DNA of 64,000 nt from Jeotgalicoccus saudimassiliensis (GCF_000756715.1 NZ_CCSE01000001.1:434001-498000), one strand, 5' to 3'. Counted from the first letter of the stretch, positions 41,095 through 50,114 are shown. Numbers and translations: made by a program. The notes: generated from the letters alone by a model not told the origin.

Positions 41095-42395
41095 TGACAG
41101 TCAGAGCATTGGCATTGGAATTATATGAAGAAGTAATCGATAATAAAGCATACAGCAATATCGTATTAAACGATGCATTGCGTTTTGAAGAACTGAATCC
41201 GCAGGATAAAGGTCTTCTGACTGAAATTCTGTACGGCACACTGCAGCACAAACTGACACTTGAGTATTATGTCAGACCGTTTATTAAAACGAAACTGCGC
41301 CGCTGGCAGCGGTACCTGCTGCTTATCTCAGTGTATCAGCTGGAGTATCTTGACCGCGTTCCGGATTTTGCTGTGATCAATGAAGCAGTTGAAATCGCAA
41401 AAGAGCGCGGCGGTCTGCAGGCCGGTAAACAGATTAACGGAATTCTCCGCGCGTATTTACGCGGTGAACGGCCGGATATCGACGGCATTAAAAATGATGC
41501 GGCGCGTCTGTCGTTAAAATACAGTATGCCGAAATGGTTAGTAAACCACTGGTTTAAACATTACAGTACAGAAGAAACAGAACGGATTATTTCATCGCTG
41601 AATGAAAAACCGCAAATGTATCTCCGCGTCAATAAAAAGCGTGTCGACCGCAGCAATTTGATCGAAATGCTGCTGGACGAAGGATATGATGTCAGGGAAT
41701 CCGCACTCCATCCGGACGCGATTGAATTCAACGGACAGAACATTACGCACAGCGACAGTTATAAAGACGGCTTTTTTGCGATACAGGATGTCTCATCAAT
41801 GTTCGTCAATCTGGCACTGGATCCGGAAGATAATGACGATATTCTCGATGCATGCAGTGCACCGGGAGGCAAAGGTCTTCATGCGCTTGAATCGATGGAT
41901 GGTGGCAGCGTCTCACTTGGAGATGTGCACGAACATAAAATCACACTGATTGATAATGAAGCGGCGCGGCTGAAACATACTAATTACGAGGCATTTGTTG
42001 CGGACGCAGCAGCATATGACTACGATCGCCGGTACGACCGTATTATTGTTGACGCACCATGCTCCGGACTCGGTGTTGTAAAGCGCAAACCTGAAATTAA
42101 ATACGAGCGCAATGAAAACAGCATTAACGAATTAGTTGAACTGCAGCTTGAAATTTTAGATAATGTTAAAAAGTATTTGAAACCGGGCGGGGTATTAATT
42201 TACTCTACCTGTACAATTCATCAGCTGGAAAATGAAAATGTTGCCTACACGTTTAAAAAACGCCACGACGACATTGAATTTGATAATTTCAGTATCCCGG
42301 CATTTAACTTTACGGGGCCGTACAGACAAATCCTTCCGTATGAACATCACACCGACGGTTTTTTCATTGCGAGATTTAAAAAGTCTGACAGCTAA
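41094..42395 (+). CDS. rsmB: 16S rRNA (cytosine(967)-C5)-methyltransferase RsmB
   Basis: A 433-residue protein with an N-terminal NusB-like domain (1-about 140) and a C-terminal RsmB/NOP methyltransferase domain. SAM binding is in DACSAPGGKGLHALE, and the two catalytic cysteines in DAPCSGLGVV and YSTCTIHQ. In Bacillus and Staphylococcus rlmN follows; here the phosphatase gene follows after 24 bases. Confidence 0.95.
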   Translation: MTVRALALELYEEVIDNKAYSNIVLNDALRFEELNPQDKGLLTEILYGTLQHKLTLEYYVRPFIKTKLRRWQRYLLLISVYQLEYLDRVPDFAVINEAVEIAKERGGLQAGKQINGILRAYLRGERPDIDGIKNDAARLSLKYSMPKWLVNHWFKHYSTEETERIISSLNEKPQMYLRVNKKRVDRSNLIEMLLDEGYDVRESALHPDAIEFNGQNITHSDSYKDGFFAIQDVSSMFVNLALDPEDNDDILDACSAPGGKGLHALESMDGGSVSLGDVHEHKITLIDNEAARLKHTNYEAFVADAAAYDYDRRYDRIIVDAPCSGLGVVKRKPEIKYERNENSINELVELQLEILDNVKKYLKPGGVLIYSTCTIHQLENENVAYTFKKRHDDIEFDNFSIPAFNFTGPYRQILPYEHHTDGFFIARFKKSDS

Positions 42396-42419
42396 TGCCA
42401 CGGAGCAGGAGGGTTAATT

Positions 42420-43166
42420 TTGAAAGTAATTGAAAAAAGTATTTGCGGTAATTACAGAGATACAAATGAAGATTTAACAGGACATTTTTACAACCGGACA
42501 AATCAGCCGCTCCTCTTAATTGCGGATGGTATGGGCGGTCACGAATACGGAGAAGTTGCGAGTAAATTTGTTTACGATAAAGTAAAAGCGGCATGGGAAA
42601 GCAATAATCTGTTTAACATGGACGAAGCGGAACGCTATTTGCGCGACCTCGTGATGAAAACAAATCACGAACTGTACGATTACCAGGAAGAAAATCCAGA
42701 GTATCATGGGATGGGCACGACGCTCGTACTTGTGGCAGTTATCGAGTCATCGATTATCGTTCTAAATGTCGGTGACTCCCGTGCGTTTGTTATGAATAAC
42801 CGTAAGATCGAGCAGGTGACGGAAGATCATACTTTCGTGAACGTTCTCGTCTCGAGCGGTGAAATTACAGAAGAAGAAGCACTGACACATCCGAGACGTA
42901 ATCTGATTACAAAGGCGATGGGCACGGAGAAAGTCATTCAGGCGGATGTATTCCGTCTTCGCGGACGCCAGTATGATTACATCGTCCTCGCAACTGACGG
43001 TCTGACAGATGCAGTCAGAACCGATGAAATACATCATTTAATGTACAGCACGAAACTGACGCTTCAGGAAAAAGCGGAGGAACTGACAAAAACTGCAGAA
43101 ATGAACAATTCACGGGATAATATCAGTGTCGTCCTCGCTGACCTGAAAGCAGGTGGAGACACGTGA
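42420..43166 (+). CDS. prpC: PP2C-type serine/threonine phosphatase PrpC (Stp)
   Basis: A 248-residue metal-dependent phosphatase that reverses PrkC phosphorylation. Metal-binding motifs: RDTNEDL near the start, LIADGMGGHEYGE, NVGDSRAF, LATDGLTD and the late SRDNISVV. The start codon is TTG behind GGAGGG. Its stop overlaps the prkC GTG start, so kinase and phosphatase are made together. Confidence 0.95.
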   Translation: MKVIEKSICGNYRDTNEDLTGHFYNRTNQPLLLIADGMGGHEYGEVASKFVYDKVKAAWESNNLFNMDEAERYLRDLVMKTNHELYDYQEENPEYHGMGTTLVLVAVIESSIIVLNVGDSRAFVMNNRKIEQVTEDHTFVNVLVSSGEITEEEALTHPRRNLITKAMGTEKVIQADVFRLRGRQYDYIVLATDGLTDAVRTDEIHHLMYSTKLTLQEKAEELTKTAEMNNSRDNISVVLADLKAGGDT

Positions 43167-45154
43167 TCGGTACAGTTGTTTCCGAACGTTATAAAATAGA
43201 GAAGTATCTCGGCGGCGGCATGAGTTCAGTTTATCTGGCGACGGATATTATTCTGAACCGTGAAGTTGTCGTTAAGATGATTAAGGCGGATCCGCTGCAT
43301 AAAGAAAAATCAGTCCAGCGTTTCCAGCGTGAAGTGGAAAGTACAATCCAGCTGTCACATCCGAATATCGTCAGCGTGATGGATGTGGATGAAACAGAGG
43401 AGTACCATATTCTCGTTACAGAAGTGGTACACGGTCCGAACTTAAAAGAACATATCGTTAAAAACAGTCCGCTTGATATCGACGAAGTCATCAGCATTGC
43501 AATGATGACACTGCGTGGTATCGAGCACGCACACGACCGGGGTATTATTCACCGTGATATAAAACCCCAGAATATTCTGCTCGATGCTGACGGCAGAGTT
43601 AAAATAACCGATTTCGGTATTGCAAAAGCACTGAGTGAAACACGAATGACAGAGACGAATCAGGTCATCGGTTCCGTCCAGTACATTTCACCGGAACAGG
43701 CGAAAGGTCAGAACACGGATGAACGTACCGATATATACTCTTTTGGTGTTATGCTGTTTGAACTGCTGACAGGTAAACTGCCTTATGAAGCTGAAACAGC
43801 TGTATCGGTAGCACTGAAACATATTTCAGAGCCGTTTCCGGATATTTCCGAGTACCGTGATATTCCAGTCGGTTTAAAAAATATCGTCATGAAATGTACG
43901 GAAAAAGAGCCGATGAACAGATACAGACATGCAGATGATGTACTGTCGGCGCTCGTGTACTATAAAGATGTTTCAAAACCGTATGTACCGGCTAAAAAAC
44001 ACGAGCAGGAAAAAACGAAGGTGACACCGGTTCCTAAAAAAGAAGAGCCTGAAAACAAAGCGCAGGCAGCACCGGTTCCGGTGCATAAACCAAAAGCAGA
44101 ACCCCAGTCTGAACCACCCGCCGGTGAAGAAAAGAAAAAAAGGCGTAAGTGGCCGTGGATAGTGTTCCTCCTGCTGTTTCTCCTGACAGCTGCGGCAGTT
44201 ATCGTCTATCTGCTGTGGCCGAGACAGTCACCGACAGTCAGCCTCGTGAACCTGCAGGATATGACAGTTGAAGAAGCTGAGGAATATCTGCTGTCGGAAG
44301 ATCTCGTTACCGGGAATATTTCTGAAATTTACGACGACAGCTTTGAAGAGGGCAGTATTATAGAAACGTCACCGGTGTCCGGTGCCGAGGTCGAACGTGG
44401 CAGCACTGTGGATATGCTTGTGAGTAAAGGTGAAGAACCGTATACGACAGAAGATTACACAAATCAAATGTATGAAGATGTCGAAGCGGACCTTGAAGCT
44501 GCAGGATTTACAATAGACAGCGAGAATCAGTACAGCAGTGAAATACCTGCCGGTACGATTATCGATCAGGATGTCGCAGCAGGTGAGGCGGTCTATCCGG
44601 ATGAAACTGAAATTACATTTACAGTATCCGACGGTCCCGAGCCGGTCCCGGTTACAAACTATGCCGGGACATCGCTTGAAGCGGCCCGTGCCGAACTTGA
44701 GAGCCGGGGCTTTATCGTCAATGTAACGAATGAAATATACAGCAGTGAAGTGCCTGCCGGCGCAATTGTGTCACAGGATCCGAGTTACGGGGACTTCCTG
44801 CCGGGTTCACATATTAACGTCATCGTATCTCTTGGTGAAGAGCCGCCGAGAGAAACGACATACCAGATTTCGCTGAACATACCGTATCCAAAAGAGACGG
44901 ACAGTTCATCATCATCTTCATCTAAAGATGATGACAAGGAGAAAAAAGACAAGAAACAGAAGCCTGAACCGGTGGAAGCGGAAATCTTTATCGGCGATAA
45001 GGATAATGACGTCAAACAGGTTGCTGAAACGATTGAAATCACCGAAGATACCAACCACACCATTTCTCTGATTCTCCTGGAAGGTGAATCGGGGCAATAC
45101 CGTGTAGAGGTTGACGGAGAAGAAGTAATAAGCGAAACTGTAGATAATAAGTAA
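43163..45154 (+). CDS. prkC: PASTA-domain serine/threonine protein kinase PrkC (Stk1/PknB)
   Basis: A 663-residue membrane kinase. The kinase domain (about 10-270) has the ATP lysine Lys38, HRDIKPQN with Asp132 and DFG at 150-152; a charged linker leads to one membrane helix (330-352). Outside are three PASTA modules (about 356-423, 424-492, 493-560), a Ser/Asp/Lys-rich spacer with six serines in a row (about 583-600) and a small C-terminal beta domain. PASTA modules sense peptidoglycan fragments or lipid II. The start codon is GTG. Length is nearly that of S. aureus PknB. The rsgA gene that normally follows is displaced by the oleT insert. Confidence 0.96.
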   Translation: MIGTVVSERYKIEKYLGGGMSSVYLATDIILNREVVVKMIKADPLHKEKSVQRFQREVESTIQLSHPNIVSVMDVDETEEYHILVTEVVHGPNLKEHIVKNSPLDIDEVISIAMMTLRGIEHAHDRGIIHRDIKPQNILLDADGRVKITDFGIAKALSETRMTETNQVIGSVQYISPEQAKGQNTDERTDIYSFGVMLFELLTGKLPYEAETAVSVALKHISEPFPDISEYRDIPVGLKNIVMKCTEKEPMNRYRHADDVLSALVYYKDVSKPYVPAKKHEQEKTKVTPVPKKEEPENKAQAAPVPVHKPKAEPQSEPPAGEEKKKRRKWPWIVFLLLFLLTAAAVIVYLLWPRQSPTVSLVNLQDMTVEEAEEYLLSEDLVTGNISEIYDDSFEEGSIIETSPVSGAEVERGSTVDMLVSKGEEPYTTEDYTNQMYEDVEADLEAAGFTIDSENQYSSEIPAGTIIDQDVAAGEAVYPDETEITFTVSDGPEPVPVTNYAGTSLEAARAELESRGFIVNVTNEIYSSEVPAGAIVSQDPSYGDFLPGSHINVIVSLGEEPPRETTYQISLNIPYPKETDSSSSSSSKDDDKEKKDKKQKPEPVEAEIFIGDKDNDVKQVAETIEITEDTNHTISLILLEGESGQYRVEVDGEEVISETVDNK

Positions 45155-45157
45155 ATA

Positions 45158-45187
45158 TTGGCATTGGCTTTGCTGTTTATATATAAT
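45158..45187 (+). promoter_or_regulatory. Candidate promoter of oleT
   Basis: TTGGCA (45158-45163), 18-base spacer, TATAAT (45182-45187), 32 bases before the oleT ATG. It begins 3 bases after the prkC stop, so oleT likely has its own transcript. Confidence 0.65.
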
Positions 45188-45219
45188 GGTAAGGTACATT
45201 CGAATTGGAGGAATGAATT

Positions 45220-46488
45220 ATGGCATCACTTAAGAGGGATAAAGGCCTGGATAACACTTTGAAATTAATGAAACAGGGATATCTTTACACGACTAACCAG
45301 CGCAACCGTTTAGACACGACTGTGTTTGAAACGAAAGTATTAGGCGGTAAGCCTTTCGCTGTAGTTACAGGTAAAGAAGGCGCTGAAATGTTCTACAACA
45401 ACGACGTTGTTCAGCGTGAGGGCATGCTTCCGAAACGTATCGTTAATACACTTTTCGGTAAAGGTGCAATCCACACTATCGATGGTAAAAAACACATCGA
45501 CAGAAAAGCATTATTCATGAGTTTAATGACAGAAGGAAACCTTGACTACGTCCGTGAACTGACACGTACTTTATGGCGTGCAAACACTCAGCGTATGGAA
45601 AGCATGGATCAGGTAAACATTTACCGCGAATCTATCGTTCTTCTGACTAAAGTCGGTACCCGCTGGGCCGGAGTCCAGGCACCGCCTGAAGACATCGAAA
45701 GAATTGCAACTGATATGGATATCATGATCGACTCATTCAAAGGTCTCGGGGGCGCGTTCAAAGGATACAAAGAATCCAAAGCTGCACGCCGCCGCGTTGA
45801 AGACTGGCTTGAGGAACAGATTCTTGAAACTCGTAAAGGAAACATTCATCCGCCGGAAGGCACTGCACTTTACGAATTCGCTCATTGGGAAGACTACCTT
45901 GGCAACCCGATGGACTCAAGAAATTGTGCAATCGACTTAATGAACACATTCCGTCCATTAATCGCTATTAACCGTTTTGTGTCATTCGGACTGCTTGCTA
46001 TGCATGACAACCCGATTACACGTGAGAAAATTAAGAGCGAGCCTGACTATGCATACAAATTTGCACAGGAAGTCCGCCGTTTCTACCCGTTCGTGCCATT
46101 CTTACCTGGTAAAGCCAAAGTAGATATCGACTTCCAGGGTGTTACAATTCCTGCGGGTCACGGTCTTGCATTAGACGTATACGGAACAATGCATGACGAA
46201 ACACTTTGGGAAGATCCAAATGAATTCCGTCCGGAAAGATTCGAAGACTGGGACGGTTCACCGTTTGACCTTATTCCACAGGGCGGCGGAGACTACTGGA
46301 CTAACCACCGCTGTGCAGGTGAGTGGATTACAGTAATTATCATGGAAGAAACTATGAAGTACTTCGCAGAAAAAGTAACTTATGATGTACCGGAACAGGA
46401 CTTAACAGTTGATCTTAACAGTATCCCGGGATACGTTAAGAGCGGATTCATCATCAGCAACGTTCAGGAAGTAGTAGACAGAAAATAA
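45220..46488 (+). CDS. oleT: Fatty-acid decarboxylating P450 peroxygenase OleT (CYP152 family)
   Basis: A 422-residue cytochrome P450 that, in Jeotgalicoccus, uses hydrogen peroxide to turn long-chain fatty acids into terminal alkenes and CO2, with some alpha- and beta-hydroxylation. The sequence agrees with published OleT from memory over its full length, including the length itself. Key residues fall at the published positions: Phe79 and His85 in LFGKGAIH, Arg245 in NTFRPLIAIN, which holds the substrate carboxylate, and haem-ligand Cys365 in TNHRCAGEW. His85 separates OleT from the hydroxylating relatives, which have Gln. There is no signal or membrane segment. GGAGG lies 8 bases before the ATG. 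Codon use is strongly biased, like ftsZ and ileS, suggesting high expression. It has its own promoter and terminator, and no ferredoxin or reductase gene is nearby, as fits a peroxygenase. Confidence 0.95.
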   Translation: MASLKRDKGLDNTLKLMKQGYLYTTNQRNRLDTTVFETKVLGGKPFAVVTGKEGAEMFYNNDVVQREGMLPKRIVNTLFGKGAIHTIDGKKHIDRKALFMSLMTEGNLDYVRELTRTLWRANTQRMESMDQVNIYRESIVLLTKVGTRWAGVQAPPEDIERIATDMDIMIDSFKGLGGAFKGYKESKAARRRVEDWLEEQILETRKGNIHPPEGTALYEFAHWEDYLGNPMDSRNCAIDLMNTFRPLIAINRFVSFGLLAMHDNPITREKIKSEPDYAYKFAQEVRRFYPFVPFLPGKAKVDIDFQGVTIPAGHGLALDVYGTMHDETLWEDPNEFRPERFEDWDGSPFDLIPQGGGDYWTNHRCAGEWITVIIMEETMKYFAEKVTYDVPEQDLTVDLNSIPGYVKSGFIISNVQEVVDRK

Positions 46489-46503
46489 TTGTAGTATATA
46501 AAG

Positions 46504-46541
46504 AACGCGCAGCCCGTTTATTCGGACTGCGCGTTTATTTT
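46504..46541 (+). terminator. Terminator after oleT
   Basis: AACGCGCAG (46504-46512) pairs with CTGCGCGTT (46527-46535), with further pairing inside, followed by TTATTTT. It lies between convergent genes and may serve both. Confidence 0.8.
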
Positions 46542-46543
46542 AA

Positions 46544-46846
46544 TTACCGTATATAATTTCTCGGGCCGGTGTATTCCATCATACCGCCTTCAACGTTATG
46601 CGCTTCATAACCGTGTGACTGCATATACTCCTGCACGCGTTTTGAACGTCCCCCGGCTTTACAGACGAGATAATAGCTTTTATCTTTATCAAGAGATGAT
46701 TCATCGAGATTGAACGTGCTCATCGGGTAGTGGACAGCACCCGGCAGAAAGCCTGTTAACTCAAGTTCATCCGTTTCACGAACGTCAATAATAACGCTGT
46801 TGTCATCTTTTTGAACAGTATCAATTTGTGAAATATTTATATCCAT
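46544..46846 (-). CDS. Single-domain rhodanese-like protein
   Basis: A 100-residue rhodanese domain. The sequence has IIDVRETDELELTGFLPGA at the start of the domain and the active-site cysteine in LVCKAGGRSKRV, so it should carry a persulfide and may act as a sulfurtransferase. Partner and pathway are unknown. The ATG at 46846 is chosen because GGAGG lies 8 bases upstream; an ATG five codons earlier overlaps that site. It is convergent with oleT and divergent from rsgA, and forms part of the insert between prkC and rsgA. Confidence 0.85.
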   Translation of the reverse strand: MDINISQIDTVQKDDNSVIIDVRETDELELTGFLPGAVHYPMSTFNLDESSLDKDKSYYLVCKAGGRSKRVQEYMQSHGYEAHNVEGGMMEYTGPRNYIR

Positions 46847-46942
46847 TTTTACATCCTCCATAGTCTAATTTACAAATTCAATATTATCACAGTTAAATTG
46901 TTGTTATAATAAAATAGTATTTAAATTAACCCGAGGTGTTAT

Positions 46943-47803
46943 ATGCAGACAGGAAAAATTATTAAAGCACTGAGCGGCTTTTACTATGTAGAATCAAATG
47001 ATAAAGTGTACGAAACACGCGCTCGCGGCCGTTTCAGAAAAACAGCGGAAAGCCCGCTTGTCGGTGATTACGTTGAATTTCAAATAGAAAACGTCGACGA
47101 AGGGTACATTACAGCCATTAAACCGCGTAAAAACTCGCTTATCCGTCCGCCGGTTGCCAATATTGACCAGCTGCTGTTAACGACGAGTTTAAAATCACCG
47201 GATTTCAGCTTCTATTTGCTGGACCGCTTTATCGCGTACAGTGAAGCAAACGACATTAATCCGGTTATTATCGTGACAAAAAATGATTTAAGCGACGATG
47301 AAGCGCTGATCGAAGAAATTAAATCGGTCTACGGACCGATATATGAAGTTCACTTTACTGATAAAAATCACATTAATGAAGATCTGGCGGATGTGTTTGA
47401 CGGCAAAACGAGTGTGCTTGCAGGGCAGTCCGGTGCAGGGAAATCGACACTTCTGAACACGCTGCTGCCGCATCTGGATTTAAAGACAAATGAAATATCC
47501 AATGCATTAAATCGCGGAAAGCACACGACACGCCACGTTGAACTGATTAATATCAGCGGCGGTTTTATCGCGGATACTCCGGGCTTTGCAACGATCGACT
47601 TTTTAAATATCGATAAGTACAATATTAAATTCTGCTTCATTGACTTTAATGAGTACAGCTGCAAGTTCAGGGAATGTCTGCATATTAACGAACCGAAGTG
47701 CGGCGTTAAGGCGGCTGTTGAAACAGGAGAGCTCGCACAGTCACGCTACGACAGCTATGTAAAAATTTATAATGAAATTGATAACAGAAAAGAGAGGTAT
47801 TAG
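46943..47803 (+). CDS. rsgA: Ribosome small subunit-dependent GTPase RsgA
   Basis: A 286-residue circularly permuted GTPase that helps 30S subunit maturation. In order: N-terminal OB fold, GTPase with the G4 motif TKND before the P-loop GQSGAGKSTLLN (about 161-172), switch GKHTTRHVE and DTPGF, then a C-terminal zinc region with CKFRECLHINEPKC. The ATG follows GAGGTG. rpe begins 2 bases after. Confidence 0.95.
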   Translation: MQTGKIIKALSGFYYVESNDKVYETRARGRFRKTAESPLVGDYVEFQIENVDEGYITAIKPRKNSLIRPPVANIDQLLLTTSLKSPDFSFYLLDRFIAYSEANDINPVIIVTKNDLSDDEALIEEIKSVYGPIYEVHFTDKNHINEDLADVFDGKTSVLAGQSGAGKSTLLNTLLPHLDLKTNEISNALNRGKHTTRHVELINISGGFIADTPGFATIDFLNIDKYNIKFCFIDFNEYSCKFRECLHINEPKCGVKAAVETGELAQSRYDSYVKIYNEIDNRKERY

Positions 47804-47805
47804 AC

Positions 47806-48450
47806 ATGGTTAAAATTTTACCATCATTACTTGCAGGTGATTTTTCAAAACTTGGTGCGGATATTAAAGCGATGGAAGCAGCAGGTGCGGACATTTTCCA
47901 CCTGGATATAATGGACGGTCAGTTTGTGCCGAATATTTCATACGGTATTCCCGTATGTGAGGCGATTGCCAAAGAAGCAACGATTCCTCTTGATGTTCAT
48001 TTAATGACTTATGATCCTACACAATTTGTCGATGATTTTAAAAATATGGGTGTCGATATGCTGTCGTTTCACATTGAGGCTACACCGCATGCACACCGCG
48101 CGGTGCAGCTGATTAAAAGTAAAGGTATGAAGGCGGGAATTGCATTGAACCCGCAGACACCGGTAGAAGCAGTCCGACATCTGCTCGGCGACGTTGATTT
48201 TGTCCTGATTATGACAGTTAATCCGGGCTTCGGCGGACAGGGCTTTATCGATTCGTGCGTTGAAAAACTCGATGAGCTTGTTGAGCTCAGAAAAAACATG
48301 GACAACAAGTTTGATATTGAAGTCGACGGCGGCATTAACGGTGAAACGGCAGAAATCGTTAAGACACACGGTGCAAACCTGCTGGTGAGCGGTTCATATT
48401 TATTTAAAGCAGACGATAAAGCTGCTGTAATCAGTGCTTTAAAAGGATGA
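47806..48450 (+). CDS. rpe: Ribulose-phosphate 3-epimerase
   Basis: A 214-residue TIM-barrel enzyme of the pentose phosphate pathway. Motifs: SLLAGDFSKLG, HLDIMDGQFVPN, DVHLM, MTVNPGFGGQGF and EVDGGI. Follows rsgA closely, as in Bacillus. Confidence 0.96.
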   Translation: MVKILPSLLAGDFSKLGADIKAMEAAGADIFHLDIMDGQFVPNISYGIPVCEAIAKEATIPLDVHLMTYDPTQFVDDFKNMGVDMLSFHIEATPHAHRAVQLIKSKGMKAGIALNPQTPVEAVRHLLGDVDFVLIMTVNPGFGGQGFIDSCVEKLDELVELRKNMDNKFDIEVDGGINGETAEIVKTHGANLLVSGSYLFKADDKAAVISALKG

Positions 48451-48454
48451 TTTT

Positions 48455-49069
48455 ATGAGACGTATGAACGTGCTGCTGAGGGACGTACCTTTTACTCCAG
48501 AACACGATGCACCGTGGACGGGTGTGGATGGAGGAGTGAAAGGGCTGCTTGGTGCAGGAATTAAAGTGGAAAAAGCATACGGAGACTTTGACAGCGTGAC
48601 CCCGGATGATATAGAATTGTTCAGGCAAAGTTTAGCACTCGATATTGTACCGAGTGCTAAAAATTTTACCGACAGTGAACTGGCGCTGCTGTCTCTCGCG
48701 GAACTCGGATACACTGCAATTGATGTATATGGTGCGCTCGGCGGCAGAAAAGACCATGAACTTATGAACATCCAGCTGCTCGCACATGAGAAATTACGGA
48801 CGCTCGATATCCGTCTCCTGAATGAAACGAACGAAATCACGCTGCTGACAGCAGGTGAACATATGATTGAAGCGGATGGTACGAAGAAATATGTGTCGTT
48901 TATTCCGCTTCATGATCAGACGCAAGTTTCTCTGAAAGGTTTTAAATATGATATAGAGGATACATATCTGTATATCGGAAAAACTTTAACAGTGAGCAAT
49001 GAGTTTGAAAAACCGTCGGTAACAGTCAGGACGGATAAAGATATATTGATGATTAAATCAACAGATTAG
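48455..49069 (+). CDS. thiN: Thiamine pyrophosphokinase
   Basis: A 204-residue kinase that turns thiamine into thiamine pyrophosphate. The pattern GVDGGVKGLLGAG, YGDFDSV, KNFTDSELAL and GALGGRKDHELMNI is that of the family. The ATG is 5 bases after the rpe stop. Conserved neighbour of rpe. Confidence 0.92.
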   Translation: MRRMNVLLRDVPFTPEHDAPWTGVDGGVKGLLGAGIKVEKAYGDFDSVTPDDIELFRQSLALDIVPSAKNFTDSELALLSLAELGYTAIDVYGALGGRKDHELMNIQLLAHEKLRTLDIRLLNETNEITLLTAGEHMIEADGTKKYVSFIPLHDQTQVSLKGFKYDIEDTYLYIGKTLTVSNEFEKPSVTVRTDKDILMIKSTD

Positions 49070-49079
49070 AGGTGAGTGA

Positions 49080-49781
49080 ATGATATTTGCAGGTGCTCTC
49101 GCTAACTCGTTAGCGATTATTATCGGCGGTGCGCTCGGGATGATATTTACATTTATTCCGGAGCATATCAAAGACGCGATTATGAAAATACAGGGATTAT
49201 TTATTATTACGATGGGTATTCAGATGGTCGTCGGGGCAACCGATATTTTGACGACGCTTATATCACTCATCATCGGGGTAGTTATCGGGGAAGTCGTTAA
49301 ACTCGAAGAACTGCTCAACCGTTTCGGGCACTTAATGGAGGTCCGGCTCGGTGACAAACACGGCGGTAATATTTCCCAGGGACTGATTTCCGGGATGTTG
49401 ATCTTTATTGTCGGGGCAATGGGAATTGTCGGCGGTCTGGACGCCGGACTGCAGGGCAGCAATGACGTTCTGTATACGAAAGCGACAATGGACTTCTTCA
49501 TCGCACTCGTAATGACCACAGCGTATGGACGTGGTGTTATACTGTCCAGTATTCCGACATTCCTGTACATTGCGGCAATTATTATCAGTGCAAGACAGAT
49601 TGCGAACTTTATACCGGCAGATATACTTGATATGATGGTCGACCAGGTCAGTGCGACAGGCGGGGTTATCCTTCTTGCAATCGGGCTGAACATGCTTAAC
49701 GTAACACACATGCGTGTCGGCAACATGATACCGGCGATATTTATCGGCATGTTTATCGTCTGGCTGCTGTCATTCTTTTGA
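49080..49781 (+). CDS. DUF554 family membrane protein
   Basis: A 233-residue membrane protein with about six to seven hydrophobic segments and many glycines (GALANSLAIIIGGALG, VGAMGIVGGLDAGLQG). The pattern is that of DUF554, related to B. subtilis YdfK and YqgA; members are thought to be transporters or channels but this is not proven. GAGGTGAGTG precedes the ATG. It follows thiN after 10 bases and ends in a strong terminator. This gene is not in this place in Bacillus or S. aureus as I recall. Confidence 0.85.
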   Translation: MIFAGALANSLAIIIGGALGMIFTFIPEHIKDAIMKIQGLFIITMGIQMVVGATDILTTLISLIIGVVIGEVVKLEELLNRFGHLMEVRLGDKHGGNISQGLISGMLIFIVGAMGIVGGLDAGLQGSNDVLYTKATMDFFIALVMTTAYGRGVILSSIPTFLYIAAIIISARQIANFIPADILDMMVDQVSATGGVILLAIGLNMLNVTHMRVGNMIPAIFIGMFIVWLLSFF

Positions 49782-49785
49782 ACGT

Positions 49786-49821
49786 AACAACCCCTTCTGA
49801 TTTTTCAGAAGGGGTTGTTTT
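49786..49821 (+). terminator. Strong terminator after the DUF554 gene
   Basis: A perfect 15-bp stem (49786-49800 with 49805-49819) around a TTTT loop, followed by TT. Confidence 0.9.
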
Positions 49822-49876
49822 GTTGCGGCCGGAAGGAGGGAATTAATCGGGGTTCCGAAAGATCAGTATATATCTA

Positions 49877-49917
49877 TAAAAAAACTGGTATCACTTCTAT
49901 AAGTGATACCAGTTTTT
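49877..49917 (-). terminator. Terminator of rpmB
   Basis: AAAACTGGTATCACTT pairs perfectly with AAGTGATACCAGTTTT (49881-49916) and gives a U-rich end on the minus strand; it could act in both directions. Confidence 0.85.
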
Positions 49918-49928
49918 AAATTGAAGTA

Positions 49929-50114
49929 TTAAACACGTTCAACTTTACCTGATTTTAGCGCGCGAGCAGAAACCCAAACTTTTTTAGGTTTGCCGTCAAC
50001 CAAAATTCTAACTTTTTGAAGGTTTGCACCAAAAGTTCTTTTGCTTGAGTTAAGCGCGTGAGAACGGTTGTTACCAGATCTTGATCTGCGTCCTGTTACA
50101 TAACATTCTTTCAC
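49929..50114 (-). CDS. rpmB: 50S ribosomal protein L28
   Basis: A 61-residue basic protein beginning [14 protein letters not shown], with [11 protein letters not shown] and the conserved end [21 protein letters not shown] start at 50114 gives the usual length and lies 11 bases after AAAGGAG; another GTG at 50126 would overlap that site. One cysteine remains, so this is close to the zinc-free form. Opposite in direction to its neighbours, as is common for rpmB in Bacillales. Confidence 0.95.
   Translation of the reverse strand: MKECYVTGRRSRSGNNRSHALNSSKRTFGANLQKVRILVDGKPKKVWVSARALKSGKVERV

Noticed and set aside
44910-44940. TCATCATC / GATGATGA inverted repeat in prkC
   Set aside because: It is the coding result of a serine run followed by Asp-rich residues, inside the gene, with no T tract.
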